Assembly: GCF_000718015.1 (NCBI RefSeq)
Contig: NZ_JODY01000039.1
Coordinates: forward strand, 1-64,000
DNA: 64,000 bases
Origin: Streptomyces catenulae
Lineage (GTDB): Bacteria > Actinomycetota > Actinomycetes > Streptomycetales > Streptomycetaceae
Reading direction: 5' to 3'
In this document: piece after piece, positions 57,123-64,000 of the stretch
Numbering within the stretch: the stretch's first letter is position 1
Layout of the letters: each line of letters starts with the position of its first letter
Notes under the pieces: model-generated
What the model was told of the DNA's origin: nothing
The model's input: the letters and a program-made list of their open reading frames with translations, nothing else
Database searches by the model: none
Program-made: the position numbers and the translations under genes

Positions 57123-58535
57123 ATGCGGAACGCACTGTGGCGGAAGTCGGCGGGCGCGCAGGCGGCGGCCGTACGGGACGGGCAGGTGACGGCGGTCGAG
57201 CTGCTGGAGGCGCATCTGGCGCGGATCGCCGAGGTCAATCCGGCGGTCAACGCGGTGACCCAGCTGATCGCCGACCGGGCGCGCGCCGACGCGGAAGCCG
57301 TCGACCGCCACCGGGCCGCAGGTGCGGAACCGGGACCGCTGGCCGGGGTGCCGTTCACGGTCAAGGAGACCACCGCCGTCGAGGGCGTCCCGACGACCTT
57401 CGGCGCGCGTGCCTTCCGGCACGCCACGGCGCGCGCCGATGCGCCCCCGGTCGCCCGGCTGCGTGCCGCCGGTGCCGTCCCGGTGGGGCACACCAACATG
57501 CCCACCCTCGTCCTCGCCGGGATGCACACCCGCAGCGAGCTGTTCGGCGACACCGTCAACCCCTGGAGCCGCGCGGTCACCCCCGGCGGCTCCAGCGGCG
57601 GCGACGGGGCGGCCGTGGCGAGCGGCATGGTGCCCCTCGGCCTCGGCAACGACGCCGGGGGATCGGTCCGTATCCCCGCCGCCTTCTGCGGTGTCGCGGG
57701 GCTGAAGCCGACCACGGGCCGCTACCCCGCCGACCACCGCATCGGTACCGACGACCCCGCCCTGGCCGCACAGGAGTTGGTGGTCGACGGGCCGCTCGCC
57801 CGCACCGTCGCGGATCTGCGGCTGGTCCACGGGGTGCTGGCCGGGGCCGCCCCGGGCGACCCGAGAGCCGTCCCCGTACCGCCCTTCGGCGCGCCGCTCC
57901 CGGGCCCTGTCAGGGTGGCGAAGGTGGCCGACCCCGGGGGCGAAGGGGTGCACCCGTCGGTCCGTGCGGCCGTCGACGCCGCGGCGGACGCCCTGGGCGA
58001 TGCCGGTTACGAGGTGTGCGAGGTCCCCGACATCCCGCGGTCGGCGGAGACGCTGGAGGCGTACGCGCGGATGACGCTCACCGAGTTCGCCGCCGCCTGG
58101 CCGCACGTCAAACCGCTCCTGGGGGAGGGCGGCCACCGCTTCATCGAGTGGGGCATGGCGCGCACCCGCCCCGTGGACCTCGCGGAGTACCTGCGGCTTA
58201 CCGGGGTGCGCCTGGGCATCCGCCGGGACTGGGCGGCGTTCCTGGCGGAGTACCCGCTGGTCCTGGGGCCGGTGTTCACCCTGCCGCCGTTCGCCCCGGG
58301 GGAGGAACTGCGCGATCCCGACAGCGCGTTGCGGCTCCAGCGCGCCATGCGGCTGTGCACCGCCACCAGCTTCGCCGGGCTGCCCGCCGTCGCGGTGCCC
58401 GCGGGGACGGCCGACGGGCTGCCTCGTGGCGTCCAGCTCATCGGCCGTCCCTTCCGTGAGGACCTGTGCCTGGATGCCGCCGAGGAGGTGGAGCGGCGGC
58501 TCGCCGTCCCGGTGCCCATCGATCCCCGCCCGTAA
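57123..58535 (+). CDS. Amidase signature family amidase
   Basis: A 470-aa serine amidohydrolase from the ATG at 57123 (GGGAGGAG upstream). The Ser-cisSer-Lys triad is complete: Lys81 in VPFTVKE, Ser157 in TPGGSSGGDG, and Ser181 in GNDAGGSVRIP, with the family spacing of 24 residues between the serines. It hydrolyses a carboxamide to acid and ammonia; length and motifs fit secondary-amidase or acylamidase types rather than GatA, because no gatB/gatC is present. It is probably induced through the TetR regulator next door, whose ligand might be the substrate. Confidence 0.93.
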   Translation: MRNALWRKSAGAQAAAVRDGQVTAVELLEAHLARIAEVNPAVNAVTQLIADRARADAEAVDRHRAAGAEPGPLAGVPFTVKETTAVEGVPTTFGARAFRHATARADAPPVARLRAAGAVPVGHTNMPTLVLAGMHTRSELFGDTVNPWSRAVTPGGSSGGDGAAVASGMVPLGLGNDAGGSVRIPAAFCGVAGLKPTTGRYPADHRIGTDDPALAAQELVVDGPLARTVADLRLVHGVLAGAAPGDPRAVPVPPFGAPLPGPVRVAKVADPGGEGVHPSVRAAVDAAADALGDAGYEVCEVPDIPRSAETLEAYARMTLTEFAAAWPHVKPLLGEGGHRFIEWGMARTRPVDLAEYLRLTGVRLGIRRDWAAFLAEYPLVLGPVFTLPPFAPGEELRDPDSALRLQRAMRLCTATSFAGLPAVAVPAGTADGLPRGVQLIGRPFREDLCLDAAEEVERRLAVPVPIDPRP

Positions 58536-58661
58536 GGCGGTTCGTCCGCGGCGGGCCCCGGGGCGGACGGTGCGCGACGCCTCGCCCGCCGCGCGCGTCT
58601 CCACGGATGTTCGCCGGGCGACAGCGGTGATTTGGCCGGTCCCGGGCCGTACGATGGCGCG

Positions 58662-59267
58662 GTGCTTGTCAAGTGGATTCGCCTCACCGTCGTGGACCGT
58701 CGAGGGTTCGAGCGGGGGCAGCGGAAATGGGCGGGACTGCTGGGGGAGCCGGGATTCCGGGGGCAGGGCGGCGGCTGGAGCAGAAGCCGCCCCGGGGTCG
58801 CCCATCTCGTCGCCTTCTGGGAGAGCCGGGCGTTCTACGACTCCTTCATGGCGCGCTCCCACGACCGGCTCGCCGCCGCCCAGGTGGGCACCTTCAAGGA
58901 CAGCCAAGTCCGCCTCTTCGAGCACGAATTCGACGTGAAGGTGGGCTTCGAGCCGGTCTTCGCCGACGTCGACGTGCTGCGGCTGGCCCACTCCCAGGTG
59001 CGCGAGGACCGCGTCGAGCACTTCACGCTGATGCAGGAGAAGGTCTGGAACCCGGCGATGGCCGGTTCGCCGGGCATGGTGCGCGGGATGCTGGGGCGGG
59101 CGCCGGGGGAGGAGTTCCTGGTGCTGTCCATGTGGCAGTCGGCCGCCGAACGCGGCAAGTACCGCCCGGAGCGGGTCGAGCGGCTGGCCCTGCGCGCCCA
59201 GATAGCGGCCGACGTGGAGGCCCTCGCGGGTGACGTCGTCCAACTCGAACCGGCGTGGACGGTCTGA
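58662..59267 (+). CDS. DUF4937 / YdbC-like protein
   Basis: A 201-aa protein from the GTG at 58662, 6 bp after a TACGAT -10 element, so leaderless. The N-terminal half (VLVKWIRLTVVDRRGFERGQ, WAGLLGEPGFRGQGGGWSRS, HLVAFWESRAFYDSFM) matches DUF4937, a ferredoxin-like dimeric alpha/beta-barrel fold also seen in antibiotic-biosynthesis monooxygenases. The second half (RLAHSQVREDRVEHFTLMQE, EFLVLSMWQSAAERGKYR) looks like a repeat of the same fold, so it could form an intramolecular pair. No catalytic residues can be named. Confidence 0.75.
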   Translation: MLVKWIRLTVVDRRGFERGQRKWAGLLGEPGFRGQGGGWSRSRPGVAHLVAFWESRAFYDSFMARSHDRLAAAQVGTFKDSQVRLFEHEFDVKVGFEPVFADVDVLRLAHSQVREDRVEHFTLMQEKVWNPAMAGSPGMVRGMLGRAPGEEFLVLSMWQSAAERGKYRPERVERLALRAQIAADVEALAGDVVQLEPAWTV

Positions 59268-59422
59268 GCGCACGCCCCCGGTGCGCGCCCGGACGCCCCC
59301 GGTGACGCGCGGATGATCACCCCGGGGGCGCCGCACGGGGCCGCCCGCCGTGCCCCGGGCGCGCGGCGCCGCCCCGTGTCCGGCGGTCGCGACGCGCGCG
59401 GCGGGCGTTCTAGGGTGGCCGC

Positions 59423-60082
59423 ATGGCACGGCCGCGACGCATCGTCCTCATCCGCCACGGGGAGTCGGCGGGAAACGTCGACGACACCGTCTACGAACGC
59501 GAGCCGGACCACGCGCTCAGCCTGACGGACAAGGGCCTCCACCAGGCCCGCGAGGCCGGTGGCCCGCTCCGCGACATCTTCGGCGACGAGAGCGTCTCCG
59601 CCTACGTCTCCCCGTACCGCCGCACCCACCAGACCTTCCGGGCCCTCGGCCTCGACCTGGACCGGGTGCGCGTCCGCGAGGAGCCGCGCCTGCGCGAGCA
59701 GGACTGGGGCAACTGGCAGGACCGCGACGACGTACGCCTCCAGAAGGCGTACCGCGACGCCTACGGGCACTTCTTCTACCGCTTCGCCCAGGGGGAGTCC
59801 GGCGCCGACGTCTACGACCGGGTCGGCGCCTTCCTGGAGAGCCTGTGGCGCAGCTTCGAGGCCCCCGACCACCCGCCGAACGTCCTGATCGTCACGCACG
59901 GCCTGACCATGCGGCTGTTCTGCATGCGGTGGTTCCACTGGTCGGTCGCGGAGTTCGAATCGCTCGCCAACCCCGGCAACGCCGAGCGGCGCATCCTCCT
60001 CCTCGGCGACGACGGCCGCTACACCCTGGACCGGCCGTTCGAGCGCTGGCGGGAACCGGAGCCGTACGGCATCTCCGGTTAG
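59423..60082 (+). CDS. Histidine phosphatase (phosphoglycerate mutase-like)
   Basis: A 219-aa enzyme of the RHG superfamily. Catalytic His in LIRHGESAGN at about residue 11; second Arg in SPYRRTHQTF; Glu in REQDWGNWQD; second His in IVTHGLTMRLFC. It dephosphorylates a small phosphate ester; the substrate is not evident. A TAGGGT -10 element lies 7 bp before the ATG, suggesting a leaderless transcript. The ADP-ribosylglycohydrolase gene starts 10 bp downstream, so the pair is cotranscribed. Confidence 0.92.
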   Translation: MARPRRIVLIRHGESAGNVDDTVYEREPDHALSLTDKGLHQAREAGGPLRDIFGDESVSAYVSPYRRTHQTFRALGLDLDRVRVREEPRLREQDWGNWQDRDDVRLQKAYRDAYGHFFYRFAQGESGADVYDRVGAFLESLWRSFEAPDHPPNVLIVTHGLTMRLFCMRWFHWSVAEFESLANPGNAERRILLLGDDGRYTLDRPFERWREPEPYGISG

Positions 60083-60092
60083 AGTGCGAGCG

Positions 60093-60992
60093 ATGACCGC
60101 CGACGACCGTGACGCAGACCGCCGCGCGCGGGCCCTCGCCAGCCTGCGCGGACTCGCCGTGGGCGACGCCCTCGGCGCCCGCTTCGCCACCCCCGCCCAC
60201 CTCCCCGCCCTGCGCCGCCGCGCCCTGCCGCCCGGCCCCTGGCGGTGGACCGACGACACCGAGATGGCCTGCTCCGTCCTGGCCGTCCTGAACGCCCACG
60301 GCCGCATCGACCAGGACGCGCTCGCCCGGTCCTTCGCCGACCACCACCACGCCGACCGCGACTACGGCCCGGCCGTCGACCGCCTGCTGCGCAGCCTCCG
60401 CGAGGGCGCCGACTGGCACGACCTCGCCGCCGCCCTCTTCAACGGCCACGGCTCCTGGGGCAACGGCGCCGCCATGCGGATCGCCCCGCTGGGCGCCTGG
60501 TACGCCGGGGACGCCGAGCAGGCCACCCACCAGGCGGAGATCTCCGCCTACCCCACCCACCAGCACCGCGAGGCCGTGGTGGGCGCCATGGCGGTCGCCG
60601 CTGCCGCCGCCCTCGTCGCCGACCCGGACCGCGACACCGGCCCGGCGCAGCTGATCGACGACGTCCTGGCGCTGATCCCGCGCAGCGCCGTCCAGGCCGG
60701 ACTCCGCCGCGCCCGGGACATGCTCGACTACGGCGACCCCGGCACCGTCGCCGCCGTCCTCGGCTGCGGACGCCGCACCAGCGCCCACGACACCGTCCCC
60801 TTCACCCTCTGGGCCGCCGCCCGGCACCTCGGCGACTACCCGGCGGCGTTCTGGGCCACCGCCCGGGCCGGCGGCGATGTGGACACCACCTGCGCCATCG
60901 TCGGCGGCATCGTCGCCGCCGCCCCCGCGGGCGCCCCGCCGACCGACTGGCTCACCGCCACCGAGCCGCTCCCGTCCTGGGTGCCCGCCTGA
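60093..60992 (+). CDS. ADP-ribosylglycohydrolase family protein
   Basis: A 299-aa protein of the DraG/ARH fold starting at the ATG at 60093; a GTG at 60084 is the alternative. Metal-binding motifs are WTDDTEM (about 53-59) and GGDVDTTCAIVGGI near residue 262, with SWGNGAAMRIAPLG in the middle; together they bind two Mg2+ ions and the ADP-ribose. It removes ADP-ribose from proteins, or from nucleic acids or small molecules. Cotranscribed with a histidine phosphatase. No partner ADP-ribosyltransferase is encoded in the window. Confidence 0.92.
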   Translation: MTADDRDADRRARALASLRGLAVGDALGARFATPAHLPALRRRALPPGPWRWTDDTEMACSVLAVLNAHGRIDQDALARSFADHHHADRDYGPAVDRLLRSLREGADWHDLAAALFNGHGSWGNGAAMRIAPLGAWYAGDAEQATHQAEISAYPTHQHREAVVGAMAVAAAAALVADPDRDTGPAQLIDDVLALIPRSAVQAGLRRARDMLDYGDPGTVAAVLGCGRRTSAHDTVPFTLWAAARHLGDYPAAFWATARAGGDVDTTCAIVGGIVAAAPAGAPPTDWLTATEPLPSWVPA

Positions 60993-61193
60993 CCCACCGG
61001 ACGGCGCCCGCCCCGGGGGGCGCCGCGCCAACGGGCGCACCGGACCGGCGACTTCGCCCCGGGGGAGCGCCGTCCGGCACCCCGTGCCACCCGCCCCGTA
61101 CGCCTCCGCGACCGGCCCCGGTGGCGGCATTCGCACCCTCATCCGGATCCGGTGGCGACGCGCGCCCCGAATAGGCGTACGCTTGCTGGCGCC

Positions 61194-61895
61194 ATGCCGT
61201 ACGAGCCTCCCACCCATACCGTCGAGCGATCACTGCGCGCCACGACGGGCGCCAAGATCGTCGCCGGTGTCGACGAGGTCGGGCGAGGAGCCTGGGCCGG
61301 TCCCGTCAGCGTCTGCGCGGCCGTCACCGGCCTGCGCCGCCCGCCCGCCGGACTCACCGATTCCAAGCTGCTGACCCCCAAGCGCCGCACCGACCTCGCC
61401 GAGGTCCTCGGCGACTGGGTCACCGCGTACGCCCTGGGGCACTCCTCCCCGGAGGAGATCGACGCCCTGGGCATGACCGCGGCGCTCCGGCTCGCGGCCG
61501 TCCGCGCCCTGGAGGCGCTGCCGGTCCGCCCGGACGCGGTCATCCTCGACGGCAAGCACGACTACCTGGGCACGCCGTGGCGGGTCCGCACGGTCATCAA
61601 GGGCGACCAGTCCTGTGTCGCGGTCGCCGCCGCATCCGTGCTCGCCAAGGTGCGGCGCGACGCGATGATGGCCGAACTGGGCGTGGACCACGCGCAGTTC
61701 GACTTCGCAGGTAACGCCGGTTACCCCTCCCCGACCCATCGCACCGCCCTGGAGGAGTACGGTCCCACGCCGTACCACCGGGTCTCGTGGTCCTACATGG
61801 ACGCGTTGCCCCGGTGGCGGCATCTGAAGAAGGTGCGCGTCACCCCCGAAGCAGCCGCTCTGAAGGCCGGTGGCCAACTCGGCTTCGACTTCTGA
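61194..61895 (+). CDS. rnhB: Ribonuclease HII
   Basis: A 233-aa RNase HII that removes ribonucleotides embedded in DNA and RNA of RNA-DNA hybrids. The N-terminal Asp27-Glu28 in [15 protein letters not shown], later Asp in DSKLL and [10 protein letters not shown], complete the metal site; the family motif [15 protein letters not shown] is present. The ATG at 61194 gives [15 protein letters not shown]; a farther GTG at 61152 adds unconserved residues. In this chromosomal arm it joins other genome-maintenance genes. Confidence 0.97.
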   Translation: MPYEPPTHTVERSLRATTGAKIVAGVDEVGRGAWAGPVSVCAAVTGLRRPPAGLTDSKLLTPKRRTDLAEVLGDWVTAYALGHSSPEEIDALGMTAALRLAAVRALEALPVRPDAVILDGKHDYLGTPWRVRTVIKGDQSCVAVAAASVLAKVRRDAMMAELGVDHAQFDFAGNAGYPSPTHRTALEEYGPTPYHRVSWSYMDALPRWRHLKKVRVTPEAAALKAGGQLGFDF

Positions 61896-61960
61896 GCGGT
61901 GCGGGCGTCGAGGCGGACCCGCCGACACGTCCCGCACCCACGTTTGATAGACATCCCTTC

Positions 61961-62587
61961 ATGCCTCTCATCCCCGAGGAGCCTCAGATTCACGAGAGTG
62001 TCCCGGGTCCCCGCGCAACTCCGGCCGCCGGCCGCACCGCGCCGACCCCCCGACCCGTTCCCGGCCCCCGCCCCGCGCCCGCGCGCGGACCCCACGCGGC
62101 CGGAGTCCGTCCGGGCAAGCCCGGCCCGCCCGCACCGCCGCGGGCGCCCGTCACGGCCCCGCCCGCGCAGCGCACCGGCCCCCGCCCCGCGGCGGCCACC
62201 GACGCGCAGCTCCAGCTGATCCCGGCCCCCGCCGACGGCGCCCTGGACGCCGCCGACGAAGCCGTCGATCTGCTGCTGGACTCCGGACGTGCACCGAGCG
62301 ACATCCTGGTGCTCACGACCGGTGACCCGCACCCCTGGGCCGCCCACGAGCTGTCCTTCGGCGAGGCATCCTACTGGGCGCAGTACGACGCCGCGGAGGA
62401 CGTGTTCTACGCGGACGCCGCCGCCACCCGGCCCGCCGGACGGCCCGTCGTGGTCGTCGCGGTCAACGGCGGCACCGACGAGACCACGGCACGGGCCCTG
62501 CCCGCCGCCCTGGCGCGCGCCGGAGCACTGCTGATCGTCTGCGGCGACCCGCAGCGGATCAACGCCGTGCTCGGCACGTCCGCCTGA
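61961..62587 (+). CDS. Conserved protein with Pro-rich N-terminus and Rossmann-like C-terminus, function unknown
   Basis: A 208-aa protein. Residues 1-80 are Pro/Ala/Arg-rich and disordered. Residues 85-208 alternate strands and helices (DAADEAVDLLLDSGRAP, DILVLTTGDPHPWA, PVVVVAVNGGTDETTARALP, AGALLIVCGDPQRINAVLG). The last part resembles the C-terminal RecA-like lobe of superfamily I helicases, but there is no P-loop, so it cannot be a helicase by itself. It follows rnhB by 65 bp and may be cotranscribed. I do not recognise a named family. A broad stem-loop follows. Confidence 0.6.
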   Translation: MPLIPEEPQIHESVPGPRATPAAGRTAPTPRPVPGPRPAPARGPHAAGVRPGKPGPPAPPRAPVTAPPAQRTGPRPAAATDAQLQLIPAPADGALDAADEAVDLLLDSGRAPSDILVLTTGDPHPWAAHELSFGEASYWAQYDAAEDVFYADAAATRPAGRPVVVVAVNGGTDETTARALPAALARAGALLIVCGDPQRINAVLGTSA

Positions 62588-62602
62588 CCCGTCCCGCACG
62601 CA

Positions 62603-62636
62603 GCGGCCCGCCGGCCATCAGGCCGGTCGGGCCCGC
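62603..62636. terminator. Stem-loop between convergent genes at 62.6 kb
   Basis: A 6-bp perfect inner stem around the loop ATCA (62617-62620), extended by two further GC segments with single-base bulges. It sits between convergent genes, 16 nt after the upstream stop. Confidence 0.55.
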
Positions 62637-62795
62637 ACGCGTACCCGGAGACGGCCGTCCTCGGGGCTGCCCCGGGGCGCACGGCGCGGTCACGGGAGCG
62701 GTACGGACGGGGCCGCCGTGCGCGGTACGTCGCCGCGCTTCCCCGGGGCACCCGAAAACGGCGGCTCCGCTTCCGTAGCGGCCCGCCCCGCCGCC

Positions 62796-63503
62796 TCAAC
62801 TCCCGCTCGCGGCAACGCTCCTGTGGCCCCGACCGCCTGCCGGAGCCTCGGGATCCGCCAGCCGCCGGGGCCGCTCCCCGGTGTCGGCGGACCGCCGCGC
62901 GCCACCCGGCCGCCGCACCGCCTCCGCACGGGGCCGCTCACCGCCCGCCGCGACCACGGTGCGCCCACCCGGCACGGGGCGCCCGCCGGGCCGCCGTCCG
63001 CCGCGTTCCTCGCCCAGCACCTGCCAGCGCTCGCCGTTCATCATGAGGTACGCCCCGCACCGCAGCCCGTGCAGAGTGCACGCGTCCCGCAGCCCCCACA
63101 TCCACGCGCCGTCCGTCTCCGTCCACCGCAGGTCCCCCGCGCGGCAGTACACGAGCACCGCCGTGCGCACCGGGACCCGCAACCGCAGATCGTGCGGCAC
63201 GATCCGCCGCAGCCGCACCAGCAGGGCGTGCCGGAACCGCCAGCCGTCCGGTTCGGCGGCACCGAGCGCGAACGACGCGCTCGCCCGGACCCGCTGATCC
63301 GGGTCGAGCACCGCGACCACGGCGGTGGCGAGCGCCGGGGCGTGCCGCTCGTACACCCCGTTGACCAGCTCACGAGGGTTGCGCAGCAGCGGGATCCCGG
63401 CCGTGGCCCACTCGGCCGGCTCCAGCACGCGGCGGCGCCGCGCGGCCGGATCGGCGGGCGCGGGCCGGGCAGCGGGTGTGCGTGGGGCATCGGCGAAATC
63501 CAC
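62796..63503 (-). CDS. Conserved actinobacterial protein, RadC/JAB-like core, function unknown
   Basis: A 235-aa protein from the GTG at 63503, with AGGGAGGACC upstream. Residues 25-160 contain LRNPRELVNGVYERHAPALA, RASASFALGAAEPDGWRFRHAL, RTAVLVYCRAGDLRWTETDG and MWGLRDACTLHGLRCGAYLM, which recall RadC/JAB-domain proteins in pattern; the metal motif HxHPSG-x-x-x-PS of true RadC is not seen. The C-terminal 70 residues are Arg/Gly-rich and disordered. A longer in-frame ATG at 63629 is possible. I do not assign a function. Confidence 0.55.
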   Translation of the reverse strand: MDFADAPRTPAARPAPADPAARRRRVLEPAEWATAGIPLLRNPRELVNGVYERHAPALATAVVAVLDPDQRVRASASFALGAAEPDGWRFRHALLVRLRRIVPHDLRLRVPVRTAVLVYCRAGDLRWTETDGAWMWGLRDACTLHGLRCGAYLMMNGERWQVLGEERGGRRPGGRPVPGGRTVVAAGGERPRAEAVRRPGGARRSADTGERPRRLADPEAPAGGRGHRSVAASGS

Positions 63504-64000
63504 GGTCCTCCCTTCGGACGCGCCTCCCGTCGGCGGAACGCACCGGGCGCGCGACTCCACGGCGCCCGGCGCGCACGGCCGGTACGCGGAAGCGGCACCG
63601 GTCCCGTACGGGCGCGCGGTAACCCACATGCGCGCACTCCCGCCTCACCAATGGCGCTCCCTCCATCCTTCCCGCCACCGCCCCGCCCGACGCCCTGCCG
63701 CTCCCGCCACATCCGGTGTGCGCGGGCCCTTCCCGGGCGTGGGTGTGCGGGGCGGGCGTGGGTCCGGCAGTGCCTCTCCGGCCGGGCCGACGACCGGTCC
63801 GCTGTGGCCGCGGACCGCGGCGCGGGACCGCGAACCGGGCCTCCTACGGGTGCGGACCCCCAATTCCGTCCGCGTACCGAGCACCGCACCACGGCTCCGG
63901 GCGCCTTCGGTGGCCCCTGAGTGTCAAGTCTCTGACCTGCGTAAACGACGTGTTCTGGGGTGCGCGGAACCGGCTGCGCGGATGTCCGCCGACGTCGATT
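63504..64000. other. 497 bp without a supported gene (window edge)
   Basis: Apart from the ribosome binding site at 63504-63515 for the leftward gene, I see no coding region, tRNA or clear terminator. The last 80 bases are less GC-rich and may be the promoter of a gene beyond the window. Confidence 0.4.

Noticed and set aside
63504..64000. tRNA or integrase start at the right edge
   Set aside because: The edge sequence has no cloverleaf and no recognisable protein start within the window.

Overview
The window is a high-GC, Gram-positive actinobacterial chromosome segment, almost certainly Streptomyces or a close relative. The evidence is the very high third-position GC, the frequent GTG starts (many of them apparently leaderless), and the gene order nei - lhr - recA - recX - gluABCD/gluRK - miaB - miaA - dapF - rsh - hflX - siderophore genes - lexA - nrdR - nrdJ - rnhB, which matches the conserved Streptomyces core. 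Bases 3-36 are not genomic: they are an Illumina Nextera (Tn5 mosaic-end) adapter left on the contig end.

Layout. 0-13 kb: a Nei/Fpg glycosylase, an Lhr-type helicase, a toroid-fold protein, DUF3046, an AI-2E family permease, a divergent MarR/VOC pair with twin operators, a divergent LysR/DoxX-like pair, then recA-recX behind a LexA-type box. 13-16 kb: rhodanese and cysteine dioxygenase genes behind a Cys-containing leader peptide, and an FAD monooxygenase. 16-22.3 kb: the glutamate ABC importer gluABCD with the divergent two-component system gluR-gluK; gluA is broken by an internal deletion with a frameshift. 22.5-28.9 kb: cold-shock protein, DEAD-box helicase, TAXI solute-binding protein, FG-GAP secreted protein, miaB. 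29-32 kb: a 41-bp minisatellite, an extradiol-dioxygenase-like protein, and an accessory restriction enzyme (SRA-like + sulfur-binding + HNH) wedged in front of miaA. 32-41.8 kb: miaA, a membrane protein, dapF, an RSH (p)ppGpp enzyme, an M1 peptidase homologue, hflX and a trypsin-like lipoprotein. 42-48.3 kb: an NRPS-independent siderophore operon (aminotransferase, two IucA/IucC synthetases, an acyltransferase). 48.3-55.4 kb: a DinG-like helicase, lexA, nrdR and nrdJ. 55.5-64 kb: TerD protein, TetR/amidase pair, DUF4937 protein, histidine phosphatase, ADP-ribosylglycohydrolase, rnhB and two unassigned proteins.

How the genes work together. The core theme is genome maintenance and nucleotide supply: LexA controls itself and recA through GAAC-N4-GTTC-type boxes; NrdR has paired boxes in front of nrdR-nrdJ; Nei, Lhr, the DinG-like helicase and RNase HII act on damaged or hybrid DNA. 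Two small circuits deal with nutrients: GluRK facing gluABCD, and a cysteine leader peptide facing cysteine dioxygenase/rhodanese. The two accessory items of most interest are the phosphorothioate-type restriction enzyme and the siderophore operon, whose product I cannot name. No rRNA, tRNA, CRISPR array, prophage or transposase was seen.
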